This document shows positions 54,794 to 64,000 of a stretch of 64,000 bases of DNA, piece by piece. Below the pieces are notes generated by a model that was given only the letters and a program-made list of their open reading frames with translations, did not search any database and was not told the origin of the DNA. The translations under genes and the position numbers were made by a program. The number at the start of each line of letters is the position of its first letter. Position 1 is the stretch's first letter. Origin of the DNA: Aquarana catesbeiana (Eukaryota > Chordata > Amphibia > Anura > Ranidae); the NCBI RefSeq assembly GCF_042186555.1, contig NC_133330.1:167053099-167117098 (forward strand), written 5' to 3'.

Positions 54794-55497
54794 GGCTGTT
54801 ATCATTGTATATTTATATTGTTGGGGCCGGAAGTAAACAGATCGCCATTTTGTTGTGGACAGGATGTATGTTAGTACCGCGGCCATTTTGCGGAGGATGA
54901 TCGCGCTAATGATGTCTCAATAAAGTTTCTTTGTATACATACAAAGAAAATAAAAAAGGGGGAACTAGGATGTTTGAATTGCAGGGAGATGTGCTAAATA
55001 TATACTAAAGCACGGCTCAACGATCGCTCAACCTGCACTTGTGATATACGTACAAACAAATGATAATAAATAGCTATAGTAGTCCCCATGGTGAAATATT
55101 ACATATATAATTGAGAACCTACAACCAAACCATAATATAAAACCCCGAGCTGGGATGATATCAAAATAAAAATAAAATAAAAATATTAATAAAAATAGTA
55201 TAAACTAACCACTAATGGTTCATAATCAGGTAAGTTAAAACACTGAATAATTAAATCAGATAAAAATCAAGTCCTGTACAAAAGTGAACATGCATGTACT
55301 TATAACTGCATGGACATCCTATGGGTGTGTGTAAAAATATTGATTAAAAATACTATATAATAAATAATATACAATATATATTAATTTACTATTTTCAACC
55401 CCCTATTGAAATGAAATAGGAAAAAATGGAAAAATTGTGACAGCAACTGAAGGCACACCGGAAATGACATAATGGGTTAACAAGAATCAGTATAACG

Positions 55498-57777
55498 TTA
55501 AAAATCACTTATAAAACAGTTTAAATCAAATTCTATATTTAACCCTTCGGGCGCCAATGTCCTAATTCTATGGATCCACTTAGATTCATTCTGGCTAAGT
55601 GTTCTAATTTTGTGATCCCCTCTCCATGATCTATTATATTTCTCTATACCCCAAAACAACAATCCCGTGGGGTCTTTATCATGCTTTAATGCAAAGTGTT
55701 TAGATACGTTATGCTTCGGACATCCTTTTATAATATTTTCTATATGCTCTTTGATTCTAATTTTTAGTGCTCTCTTAGTTCTCCCTACATACTGTAAATT
55801 GCAGGCACATTGTAGGATGTACACTACTCCTTCTGTATGACAATTGATAAAATCTTTTATAGGGTAAGTGTTTCCTGTACTAGTTGCTTTAAACTCTCGT
55901 TTTTTACCCTGAAATTTTTTTGCATGTGTACATGCAAAACAGTACTTGCAAGGATAGAATCCTTTGCCATCAAAAAATGTAAATTTGTTTTTGGGGGGAG
56001 GTTCAACCACATTTTTAGCAATCATGTCCCTTAAAGTGGGTGCTCTTTTATATGTAATCAATGGTTTCTCCGGTAGTATTCTTTGTAAGTGCTTATCTTC
56101 CTTTAGGATGTGCCAGTGTCTTCGAATTATCCTTTCTATGTCTTTGAATTGGACATTATAGTCTAAAATTAGACTTGGTGCTTCTGGAAATAGTTGTGGC
56201 TTCTTGGGTGCGTGTATCATCTGTTCTCTGTTCATTATTTGGATCGATAGGATCTCTCTTTTAATCTGAGCTTCTTCATATCCTTTGTTCACAAATCTTT
56301 GTCCAATCATGTTAGCCTGGGTCTTGAAATCTCTATCCGTGGTGCAGTTGCGCCTAATTCTCACAAGTTGACCCCTCGGAATGTTGTATAGCCATGGTTT
56401 GTGGTGGCAACTGGTAATAGGTAAGTAGCTATTTCTTGACACTTCCTTAAAGTGGGTTTTGGTTAATAGTGAGTCTTCTTCAATAGTGATTTCTAAATCC
56501 AGGAATTCTATTTTTTTAGGATTTATGTTCCAAGTTAATTGTATATTCCTGTCATTAATATTTAAATTACGTAGAAACTCCTCTAATGACTCTCTACTTC
56601 CATTCCATATGATGATAATGTCATCGATAAACCTTTTAAATAGTCCTAGTTCATGGGGGTGATGTTTATACACTGATTCCTCCTCCCATTGTGCCATAAA
56701 GGCATTGGCCACACTTGGCGCAAATTTTGCACCCATGGCAATTCCCGTGATTTGCTTATAGTACTTTTGATCATGCCAGAAATAATTATTCTTTAATGAG
56801 AACTCTAAACATTTAATTAAAAACTTCCTTTGTGTACATTTTAATGTACTATGTTTTCTCAGAACCCATTTAGTTGCCTCACATGCTTGGTGGTGTTGAA
56901 TTATAGTATAAAGAGATGATACATCGACCGTAGCCATTAGAGTCCTTCCTTCTTGGACCGGTATGTTTTCTAATAATTGTAGGACATGTTTAGTGTCTCT
57001 TACATACGATGAGGTTTTTTGAATAGCAGGTTGGATAAAATAATCGATGTACTGGCCAATTCTTGCTGTTAGGGAATTAATCCCATTCACTATAGGTCTC
57101 CCCGGGGGGTTCTGCAGATTCTTGTGTATCTTGGGGATTGTATAGAGAACTGGGATTCTAAGTGAATCAGGAACTAGATATCTTGCTTCTTTAGCATCTA
57201 GTATACCCTTTTTTGTCCCTAAATGTACAACTTTTTCTAATTCTTTCTTGCATTTACTTGATGGATTCCCAAGTAACTTTTGATAGGTGCTAGTATCTTC
57301 TAATTGTCGTTCAATCTCTGCCATATAATCCGTTTTGTTTTGGATGACCACCCCTCCTCCTTTGTCCGCCGGTCTTATTACCAGATCTTTTCGATTAATT
57401 AAGGAGCGTAAACCTTTCTTAATATGTATGGGGTCATTCACCTTCTTGATCTTCAATTGATCCAGGTCCTTTAATACTAAGTCTTTAAATACTTCTATGT
57501 GTTGATTATCATGTGTTTGGGGATTAAAGAGAGACTTGTTCCGCAATCCACTATGTTCTACTCGTTGTTCTTCTTGTGTACTAGTTATTCGTCTGATTTG
57601 GGGGTTGCTTAAGATGGCTTTCTTGATGTTGATCTTTCTCACATATTTCCTTATTCCTATGTAGGTTGCAAACTTGTCCAAATTCTTTGTGGGGGCATAC
57701 TTTAAACCTTTGTCTAGTACAGCCAGTTCCTCAGTGGACAAGGTTTGTCCACTTAAGTTAAAGATCCCTTCACCCAC
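55498..57777 (-). CDS. PLE2 ORF2, left arm (759 codons)
   Basis: Uninterrupted RT plus GIY-YIG frame, same order as the right-arm copy. It differs by at least Leu123 and Leu206 (Ile and His in the other arm). Motifs: RPADKGGG (135-142), VDVSSLY (284-290), GIAMGAKFAPS (345-355), FIDD (383-386), CKYCFAC zinc-type cluster, VVYIL (651-655), QYVGRT (662-667), Glu677. The frame opens at a GTG-type codon and has no nearby ATG; it is open further upstream through a conserved RGCRAG stretch that overlaps ORF1. How translation starts is unknown. Potentially active enzyme, but the copy lacks the ORF1 N-terminus and 5' region. Confidence 0.92.
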   Translation of the reverse strand: MGEGIFNLSGQTLSTEELAVLDKGLKYAPTKNLDKFATYIGIRKYVRKINIKKAILSNPQIRRITSTQEEQRVEHSGLRNKSLFNPQTHDNQHIEVFKDLVLKDLDQLKIKKVNDPIHIKKGLRSLINRKDLVIRPADKGGGVVIQNKTDYMAEIERQLEDTSTYQKLLGNPSSKCKKELEKVVHLGTKKGILDAKEARYLVPDSLRIPVLYTIPKIHKNLQNPPGRPIVNGINSLTARIGQYIDYFIQPAIQKTSSYVRDTKHVLQLLENIPVQEGRTLMATVDVSSLYTIIQHHQACEATKWVLRKHSTLKCTQRKFLIKCLEFSLKNNYFWHDQKYYKQITGIAMGAKFAPSVANAFMAQWEEESVYKHHPHELGLFKRFIDDIIIIWNGSRESLEEFLRNLNINDRNIQLTWNINPKKIEFLDLEITIEEDSLLTKTHFKEVSRNSYLPITSCHHKPWLYNIPRGQLVRIRRNCTTDRDFKTQANMIGQRFVNKGYEEAQIKREILSIQIMNREQMIHAPKKPQLFPEAPSLILDYNVQFKDIERIIRRHWHILKEDKHLQRILPEKPLITYKRAPTLRDMIAKNVVEPPPKNKFTFFDGKGFYPCKYCFACTHAKKFQGKKREFKATSTGNTYPIKDFINCHTEGVVYILQCACNLQYVGRTKRALKIRIKEHIENIIKGCPKHNVSKHFALKHDKDPTGLLFWGIEKYNRSWRGDHKIRTLSQNESKWIHRIRTLAPEGLNIEFDLNCFISDF

Positions 57778-58115
57778 TATACCCTTTTTCTTTTTAAGTC
57801 TCTTTCCCGCTCGACATCCCCTCTTGGTTCTGGGGTTCTTCTCCTTTCTTCTTGTTGTCGTTTTTGTGGGGAATATTGAGGTTCCCGTGGGTGTCTCCTC
57901 GGGGATCGTTGTGCATAGTCTTGTTTCCTCCTCGGTGGTGTTTCTCTCCGGCCTCGATCTAAAAAATCATTGCCATGTGATTCCCTTTCATCAGGGTGTT
58001 GGCGAGAATATGGGTAGGGATCATTATAGTGTCTAATCGGTTCAAATCGGTTGTATGTAGGTACTGGACTTCTTTCGTATCTATTATACGAAAGAAGTCC
58101 AGTACCTACATACAA
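57778..58115 (-). pseudogene. PLE2 ORF1 C-terminal fragment, left arm
   Basis: About 112 codons, Arg/Pro/Gln-rich and basic, ending ERERDLKRKRV. Same position and tail character as PLE1 ORF1. It crosses the palindrome centre, so its first codons come from the opposite arm. 5'-truncated. Confidence 0.7.
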
Positions 58116-58389
58116 CCGATTTGAACCGATTAGACACTATAATGATCCCTACCCATATTCTCGCCAACACCCTGATGAAAGGGAATCACATGGCAATGAT
58201 TTTTTAGATCGAGGCCGGAGAGAAACACCACCGAGGAGGAAACAAGACTATGCACAACGATCCCCGAGGAGACACCCACGGGAACCTCAATATTCCCCAC
58301 AAAAACGACAACAAGAAGAAAGGAGAAGAACCCCAGAACCAAGAGGGGATGTCGAGCGGGAAAGAGACTTAAAAAGAAAAAGGGTATAG
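58051..58389 (+). pseudogene. PLE2 ORF1 C-terminal fragment, right arm
   Basis: Mirror of the left-arm fragment, with SYLLYERS instead of SYNRYERS caused by reading the asymmetric spacer. Basic, disordered-looking sequence (PRRKQDYAQRSPRRHPREPQ). The stop overlaps the ORF2 opening in the -1 frame. Confidence 0.7.
58081..58085. other. Centre of the PLE2 palindrome
   Basis: CTATT spacer between CGTAT and ATACG. The two arms are identical immediately on either side. Confidence 0.95.
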
Positions 58390-60668
58390 TGGGTGAAGGG
58401 ATCTTTAACTTAAGTGGACAAACCTTGTCCACTGAGGAACTGGCTGTACTAGACAAAGGTTTAAAGTATGCCCCCACAAAGAATTTGGACAAGTTTGCAA
58501 CCTACATAGGAATAAGGAAATATGTGAGAAAGATCAACATCAAGAAAGCCATCTTAAGCAACCCCCAAATCAGACGAATAACTAGTACACAAGAAGAACA
58601 ACGAGTAGAACATAGTGGATTGCGGAACAAGTCTCTCTTTAATCCCCAAACACATGATAATCAACACATAGAAGTATTTAAAGACTTAGTATTAAAGGAC
58701 CTGGATCAATTGAAGATCAAGAAGGTGAATGACCCCATACATATTAAGAAAGGTATACGCTCCTTAATTAATCGAAAAGATCTGGTAATAAGACCGGCGG
58801 ACAAAGGAGGAGGGGTGGTCATCCAAAACAAAACGGATTATATGGCAGAGATTGAACGACAATTAGAAGATACTAGCACCTATCAAAAGTTACTTGGGAA
58901 TCCATCAAGTAAATGCAAGAAAGAATTAGAAAAAGTTGTACATTTAGGGACAAAAAAGGGTATACTAGATGCTAAAGAAGCAAGATATCTAGTTCCTGAT
59001 TCACATAGAATCCCAGTTCTCTATACAATCCCCAAGATACACAAGAATCTGCAGAACCCCCCGGGGAGACCTATAGTGAATGGGATTAATTCCCTAACAG
59101 CAAGAATTGGCCAGTACATCGATTATTTTATCCAACCTGCTATTCAAAAAACCTCATCGTATGTAAGAGACACTAAACATGTCCTACAATTATTAGAAAA
59201 CATACCGGTCCAAGAAGGAAGGACTCTAATGGCTACGGTCGATGTATCATCTCTTTATACTATAATTCAACACCACCAAGCATGTGAGGCAACTAAATGG
59301 GTTCTGAGAAAACATAGTACATTAAAATGTACACAAAGGAAGTTTTTAATTAAATGTTTAGAGTTCTCATTAAAGAATAATTATTTCTGGCATGATCAAA
59401 AGTACTATAAGCAAATCACGGGAATTGCCATGGGTGCAAAATTTGCGCCAAGTGTGGCCAATGCCTTTATGGCACAATGGGAGGAGGAATCAGTGTATAA
59501 ACATCACCCCCATGAACTAGGACTATTTAAAAGGTTTATCGATGACATTATCATCATATGGAATGGAAGTAGAGAGTCATTAGAGGAGTTTCTACGTAAT
59601 TTAAATATTAATGACAGGAATATACAATTAACTTGGAACATAAATCCTAAAAAAATAGAATTCCTGGATTTAGAAATCACTATTGAAGAAGACTCACTAT
59701 TAACCAAAACCCACTTTAAGGAAGTGTCAAGAAATAGCTACTTACCTATTACCAGTTGCCACCACAAACCATGGCTATACAACATTCCGAGGGGTCAACT
59801 TGTGAGAATTAGGCGCAACTGCACCACGGATAGAGATTTCAAGACCCAGGCTAACATGATTGGACAAAGATTTGTGAACAAAGGATATGAAGAAGCTCAG
59901 ATTAAAAGAGAGATCCTATCGATCCAAATAATGAACAGAGAACAGATGATACACGCACCCAAGAAGCCACAACTATTTCCAGAAGCACCAAGTCTAATTT
60001 TAGACTATAATGTCCAATTCAAAGACATAGAAAGGATAATTCGAAGACACTGGCACATCCTAAAGGAAGATAAGCACTTACAAAGAATACTACCGGAGAA
60101 ACCATTGATTACATATAAAAGAGCACCCACTTTAAGGGACATGATTGCTAAAAATGTGGTTGAACCTCCCCCCAAAAACAAATTTACATTTTTTGATGGC
60201 AAAGGATTCTATCCTTGCAAGTACTGTTTTGCATGTACACATGCAAAAAAATTTCAGGGTAAAAAACGAGAGTTTAAAGCAACTAGTACAGGAAACACTT
60301 ACCCTATAAAAGATTTTATCAATTGTCATACAGAAGGAGTAGTGTACATCCTACAATGTGCCTGCAATTTACAGTATGTAGGGAGAACTAAGAGAGCACT
60401 AAAAATTAGAATCAAAGAGCATATAGAAAATATTATAAAAGGATGTCCGAAGCATAACGTATCTAAACACTTTGCATTAAAGCATGATAAAGACCCCACG
60501 GGATTGTTGTTTTGGGGTATAGAGAAATATAATAGATCATGGAGAGGGGATCACAAAATTAGAACACTTAGCCAGAATGAATCTAAGTGGATCCATAGAA
60601 TTAGGACATTGGCGCCCGAAGGGTTAAATATAGAATTTGATTTAAACTGTTTTATAAGTGATTTTTAA
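58389..60668 (+). CDS. PLE2 ORF2, right arm: RT with GIY-YIG endonuclease
   Basis: 759 codons without a stop. N-terminal EGIFNLSGQTLS block, RPADKGGG (135-142), PKIHK, RPIVNGINS, motif A VDVSSLY (284-290), motif B GIAMGAKFAPS (345-355), motif C FIDD (383-386), EFLDLEI, CKYCFAC, then GIY-YIG with VVYIL (651-655), QYVGRT (662-667) and Glu677. PLE RTs prime on nicked target DNA; the nuclease makes the nick. Residues 123 (Ile) and 206 (His) differ from the other arm. It begins at GTG, and upstream codons in the same frame (RGCRAG..KKKKG) match PLE1, so the true N-terminus is probably further upstream or reached by frameshifting. Confidence 0.95.
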   Translation: MGEGIFNLSGQTLSTEELAVLDKGLKYAPTKNLDKFATYIGIRKYVRKINIKKAILSNPQIRRITSTQEEQRVEHSGLRNKSLFNPQTHDNQHIEVFKDLVLKDLDQLKIKKVNDPIHIKKGIRSLINRKDLVIRPADKGGGVVIQNKTDYMAEIERQLEDTSTYQKLLGNPSSKCKKELEKVVHLGTKKGILDAKEARYLVPDSHRIPVLYTIPKIHKNLQNPPGRPIVNGINSLTARIGQYIDYFIQPAIQKTSSYVRDTKHVLQLLENIPVQEGRTLMATVDVSSLYTIIQHHQACEATKWVLRKHSTLKCTQRKFLIKCLEFSLKNNYFWHDQKYYKQITGIAMGAKFAPSVANAFMAQWEEESVYKHHPHELGLFKRFIDDIIIIWNGSRESLEEFLRNLNINDRNIQLTWNINPKKIEFLDLEITIEEDSLLTKTHFKEVSRNSYLPITSCHHKPWLYNIPRGQLVRIRRNCTTDRDFKTQANMIGQRFVNKGYEEAQIKREILSIQIMNREQMIHAPKKPQLFPEAPSLILDYNVQFKDIERIIRRHWHILKEDKHLQRILPEKPLITYKRAPTLRDMIAKNVVEPPPKNKFTFFDGKGFYPCKYCFACTHAKKFQGKKREFKATSTGNTYPIKDFINCHTEGVVYILQCACNLQYVGRTKRALKIRIKEHIENIIKGCPKHNVSKHFALKHDKDPTGLLFWGIEKYNRSWRGDHKIRTLSQNESKWIHRIRTLAPEGLNIEFDLNCFISDF

Positions 60669-61372
60669 CGTTATACTGATTCTTGTTAACCCATTATGTC
60701 ATTTCCGGTGTGCCTTCAGTTGCTGTCACAATTTTTCCATTTTTTCCTATTTCATTTCAATAGGGGGTTGAAAATAGTAAATTAATATATATTGTATATT
60801 ATTTATTATATAGTATTTTTAATCAATATTTTTACACACACCCATAGGATGTCCATGCAGTTATAAGTACATGCATGTTCACTTTTGTACAGGACTTGAT
60901 TTTTATCTGATTTAATTATTCAGTGTTTTAACTTACCTGATTATGAACCATTAGTGGTTAGTTTATACTATTTTTATTAATATTTTTATTTTATTTTTAT
61001 TTTGATATCATCCCAGCTCGGGGTTTTATATTATGGTTTGGTTGTAGGTTCTCAATTATATATGTAATATTTCACCATGGGGACTACTATAGCTATTTAT
61101 TATCATTTGTTTGTACGTATATCACAAGTGCAGGTTGAGCGATCGTTGAGCCGTGCTTTAGTATATATTTAGCACATCTCCCTGCAATTCAAACATCCTA
61201 GTTCCCCCTTTTTTATTTTCTTTGTATGTATACAAAGAAACTTTATTGAGACATCATTAGCGCGATCATCCTCCGCAAAATGGCCGCGGTACTAACATAC
61301 ATCCTGTCCACAACAAAATGGCGATCTGTTTACTTCCGGCCCCAACAATATAAATATACAATGATAACAGCC

Positions 61373-61424
61373 AATCCGGTGCCCTGAGGAAGTCACATGA
61401 CGTAACGCGTAGGACGTGACCGGA
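61373..61424 (+). ncRNA. Hammerhead-ribozyme-like motif, PLE2 right arm
   Basis: CCGGT (about 61376-61380) pairs with ACCGG (about 61419-61423) as outer stem I, and CC/GG forms inner stem I. CTGAGGA (61384-61390) fits CUGANGA. AGTCACATGAC forms a short stem II. GTAA stands where GAAA is expected (one change). CGCGTA gives a minimal self-complementary stem III with a GUA-type cleavage triplet. Minimal stem III is a known trait of PLE hammerheads. It overlaps a CpG-rich region with CACGTGAC-like words, so chance is not excluded. Confidence 0.55.
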
Positions 61425-62100
61425 AACACAACACACGCGGACCGGAAGTGACGTAGCGGGGATTGAAACCGCTGTTTTTCACTGCTGCCCAGCGCTGTTT
61501 TTAATGTAAGCAATTTATACGTTTTAATAAAACTTTTGGTCATACTTTATTACACTATTGGAGTCCCCCTTTTTTAATTACTCCCTATGTGGAACCTATT
61601 TACTGGAGGGAACATCGCTGATGGCTTATCTACAAGCACTCCAGAACGCCAGCACTGATCCAAGTGGAAGGAGTTCTACATCCAAGGGATTCTAATAGGC
61701 ACTTTTATTGTGTCATCAAGGTGAGAGTTCTGGGAGCCCCGAGTGGGGACTAAACACCACGAAAGTCACCAGATCTCCTATCAACGCACGTGCACTTTGT
61801 TCAGTCACTTTATATTGATGCATTAGTCACTTCACTGTATATATTAGCACTGAAGTCACTTTAGATGTTTGTTTGTTTTTTATAGAGCATATCACTTATA
61901 GATGCACTTATTTACAATATTTATTGTTCACTTTTTACCAGTGAATAGTTTTTGCGCAGAATCACAGACACATCTCATTGTTGTGGTATTTATAGATTAG
62001 TAGGTAGTGGAGCGGTGTTCACTATTAGATTTTGCAGCATTACACAAAACGTTCCTTATCACTTGAGTAGCGCAGAAGTCTATCGCAAGATAACACACAT

Positions 62101-62715
62101 ATAATGCAGAGTATTGCGGGGTATAATGCAGAGTATTGCGGGGTATAATGCAGAGTATTGCGGGGTATAATGCAGAGTATTGCGGGGTATAATGCAGAGT
62201 ATTGCGGGGTATTATGCAGAGTATTGCGGGGTATTATGCAGAGTATTGCGGGGTATTATGCAGAGTATTGCGGGGTATTATGCAGAGTATTGCGGGGTAT
62301 TATGCAGAGTATTGCGGGGTATAATGCAGAGTATTGCAGGGTATAATGCAGAGTATTGCAGGGTATAATGCAGAGTATTGCAGGGTATTATGCAGAGTAT
62401 TGCAGGGTATTATGCAGAGTATTTCAGGGTATTATGCAGAGTATTTCGGGGTATTATGCAGAGTATTGCAGGGTATAATGCAGAGTATTGCAGGGTATTA
62501 TGCAGAGTATTGCAGGGTATTATGCAGAGTATTGCAGGGTATTATGCAGAGTATTGCAGGGTATTATGCAGAGTATTGCAGGGTATTATGCAGAGTATTT
62601 CGGGGTATTATGCAGAGTATTCCAGGGTATAATGCAGAGTGTTGCAGGGTATTATGCAGAGTATTGCAGGGTATTATGCAGAGTATTATGCAGAGTATTG
62701 CTGGGCATATTGCAG
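62101..62715. repeat. 22-bp minisatellite, about 28 copies
   Basis: Unit GTATTATGCAGAGTATTGCG plus GG. Copies with ATAATG lie mainly at the left, ATTATG in the middle, and GCGGGG changes to GCAGGG at about 62335. Open frames across it (62158-62765) are artefacts even though 22 is not a multiple of 3, because the unit lacks stops in several frames. Confidence 0.95.
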
Positions 62716-63142
62716 GGATGGCTGAGCATGGAGGGATGGATGGATGTGACTGTATTTGTCACTGAGCACCGCTGTGGGCACTACACATGCAGCCCACAGC
62801 GGTGCTGCCATCCGATCCCTCCCCCTCTCCCCTCGCATTGTACCGATCGGTACAGAGAGGGGCGGGAGGAACCGGCGTCATGACATGACGCCGGTCTGTT
62901 GACATGTGATCGCTCCGTCATTTGACGGAGCGATCACATGGTAAACGGCCGCGATCAGCGGCCGTTTACCGTGATCCGTGATGCGCCGGGTCCTCTGGAC
63001 CCGGCGGTCACGGAAGTTCTCGGGTGCGCGCCCCAGGGGGCGCGCGAGAGCAGTATTCTGGGAGGACGTCCCACGGACGTCCACCCAGAACTAGCCGACC
63101 GCGCTGCAGCCGTCTTTCGGCTATGGCCCGGTCGGCAAGTGG
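62716..63142. repeat. Hairpin-rich end of frog-type repeat
   Basis: Contains six or more adjacent perfect or near-perfect hairpins between 62839 and 63082. Ends GGTCGGCAAGTGG followed by TTAA (63143-63146). Earlier it has an inverted pair CACCGCTGTGGGC / GCCCACAGCGGTG (62767-62805). Confidence 0.85.
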
Positions 63143-63179
63143 TTAAAGAAGTTTAATGGAATTTCTATAGGGAACATTT

Positions 63180-64000
63180 GAAATTTATATATTATCTATG
63201 GTAGGATCACCATTTTAAGTAAATTTATCCTCCCTATCCAAGAGATTGGTCTCCTTGAAATATTTCTTAACTCTGTTTTAACTTCATTTAGTAGTGGAAT
63301 ATAATTGGCTTGATATAACTTCTCTAGGGTAGATGTTATTTTAATTCCTAGATATGCTAATTCTTCTTTTTCCCAAGTAAAGGGGAATTCCTGTTGTAAT
63401 GCTTTTTCCTCATTTTTATCTACTCCCAAATTTAAAATAACTGTTTTTATAGGGTTGATCTTAAAATTTGTGAGCTCACCATACTCTTTCAGTTCTTTTA
63501 TTAGGTTGGGTAGGGACAGTCTTGGTTTGGTCATGTATAGGAGTATGTCGTCTGCGTATGCCGCCACCTTATGTTCTTCCTCCCCCCACCTTGACCCCTC
63601 CTATATCCACATTATTCCGTATTTTTATTAGTAATGGTTCTAGTGCGATTACATGAGTGGCGAGAGCGGGCATCCTTGCCTTGTACCGTTGAACATCTCA
63701 AAGGCAGGCAACATACCCCCATTGACCCCAACCTTAGCTGTTGGATGGTTGTATAGATTATTAATCCATCTCATGATTCTTGGTCCCAGTCCTATACTCC
63801 GTAGTGCATTCATCATAAATCCCCAATCTAGTCGGTCAAATGCTTTTTCAGCATCGATCGAAATAAGAATCATTGAGGATTTACTTTCATTAATAACATG
63901 GTTCTAATACTATTGTCTCTACCCTCCCTTCCTGGCAGGAAACCCGCTTGATCTACATTAATCAGGTCCGGCATGAGGTTTTTTTAACCTTGATGCCAAG
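63180..64000 (-). pseudogene. L1 ORF2 reverse transcriptase fragment, runs off window
   Basis: Minus frame 63873-63649 reads ISIDAEKAFDRLDW (motif A) and GTRQGCPLSPL (motif B). A small deletion shifts frame near 63645. Frame 63567-63196 then carries AAYADDILLY (motif C, YADD) and ISWIGRINLLKMVILP. The left end near 63180 lacks the downstream ORF2, so it is 3'-truncated here. More of it may lie beyond 64000. Confidence 0.88.

Larger units (their letters stand above)
54207..62100. mobile_element. Penelope-like element PLE2, 7.9-kb palindromic dimer
   Basis: Two 5'-truncated copies head to head. Left arm 54207-58080 (minus) and right arm 58086-61959 (plus) are reverse complements with a 5-bp spacer. 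Paired positions always sum to 116166, so there are no net indels. The right copy extends another 141 bp (61960-62100). Flanked by ATAATGCAGAGT (54195-54206; 62101-62112), a probable target duplication, although the satellite host contains the same word. Each arm has a full ORF2 and the last 112 codons of ORF1. Confidence 0.93.

Noticed and set aside
57674..58036. 120-codon frame antisense to PLE2 ORF1 (and its mirror at 58130-58492)
   Set aside because: Shadow of the real coding strand; hydrophobic low-complexity sequence from complementing Arg/Glu codons.
54207..62100. Palindrome as two independent PLE insertions
   Set aside because: Both copies end at the same base in ORF1 and pair without indels, which independent truncations would not produce.
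62158..62883. Open frames across the 22-bp satellite as genes
   Set aside because: Composed of repeated MQGIMQSIAGY-type units from the minisatellite; no start context or domain.

Overview
This is animal nuclear DNA, almost certainly from a large-genome amphibian. The one host gene has vertebrate GT-AG exon structure, and nearly everything else is layered transposable elements: Tc1/mariner, hAT-type and TTAA-flanked small elements, L1, Ty3/Gypsy, a retrovirus-like element and Penelope-like elements. Several short repeat families look like those I associate with true frogs (Ranidae). That assignment is from memory and was not tested. I saw no bacterial-style genes, CRISPR array, rRNA or convincing tRNA gene.

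Layout. 1-840 is two minisatellites. 1350-2341 is a 3'-truncated Tc1 element. 2380-27540 (+ strand) is a host gene that I read as MGST3 (microsomal glutathione S-transferase 3). It has a probable GC-rich non-coding first exon near 2440-2511 and five coding exons: 10243-10359, 15495-15568, 17539-17596, 23637-23709 and 27258-27379. Together they encode an intact 147-residue protein, followed by a poly(A) signal at 27516. Its introns hold a complete but dead Tc1 copy (5308-6906), a fold-back Tc1 pair split by an L1 piece (19585-22764), many MITEs, and microsatellites.

27.6-44.5 kb is a nest of insertions in a broken LTR retroelement (protease, RNase H and integrase pieces, + strand). Into it went two TTAA-flanked repeats (30375-31362, 31756-32253), a Ty3/Gypsy chromovirus fragment (33115-35110, minus; itself split by a TTA-flanked MITE), and a complete Penelope-like element (PLE1, 36352-43849) flanked by a 10-14 bp duplication. 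PLE1 has 233-bp direct pseudo-LTRs, an inverted partial copy upstream, a 369-codon ORF1, and an overlapping intact ORF2 with reverse transcriptase and GIY-YIG endonuclease.

44.9-54.1 kb holds a third Tc1 element, hAT and TTAA repeats, and L1 pieces. 54207-62100 is a second Penelope-like element (PLE2). It forms a near-perfect head-to-head palindrome with 3,874-bp arms and a 5-bp spacer, each arm carrying an intact 759-codon RT/GIY-YIG frame. It sits inside a 22-bp minisatellite. The window ends with a run of adjacent perfect hairpins (62839-63082) and an L1 ORF2 fragment that runs off the edge.

The most notable material is the pair of young Penelope-like elements: their inverted architecture, the conserved -1 overlap between ORF1 and ORF2, and hammerhead-ribozyme-like motifs near their 3' ends.
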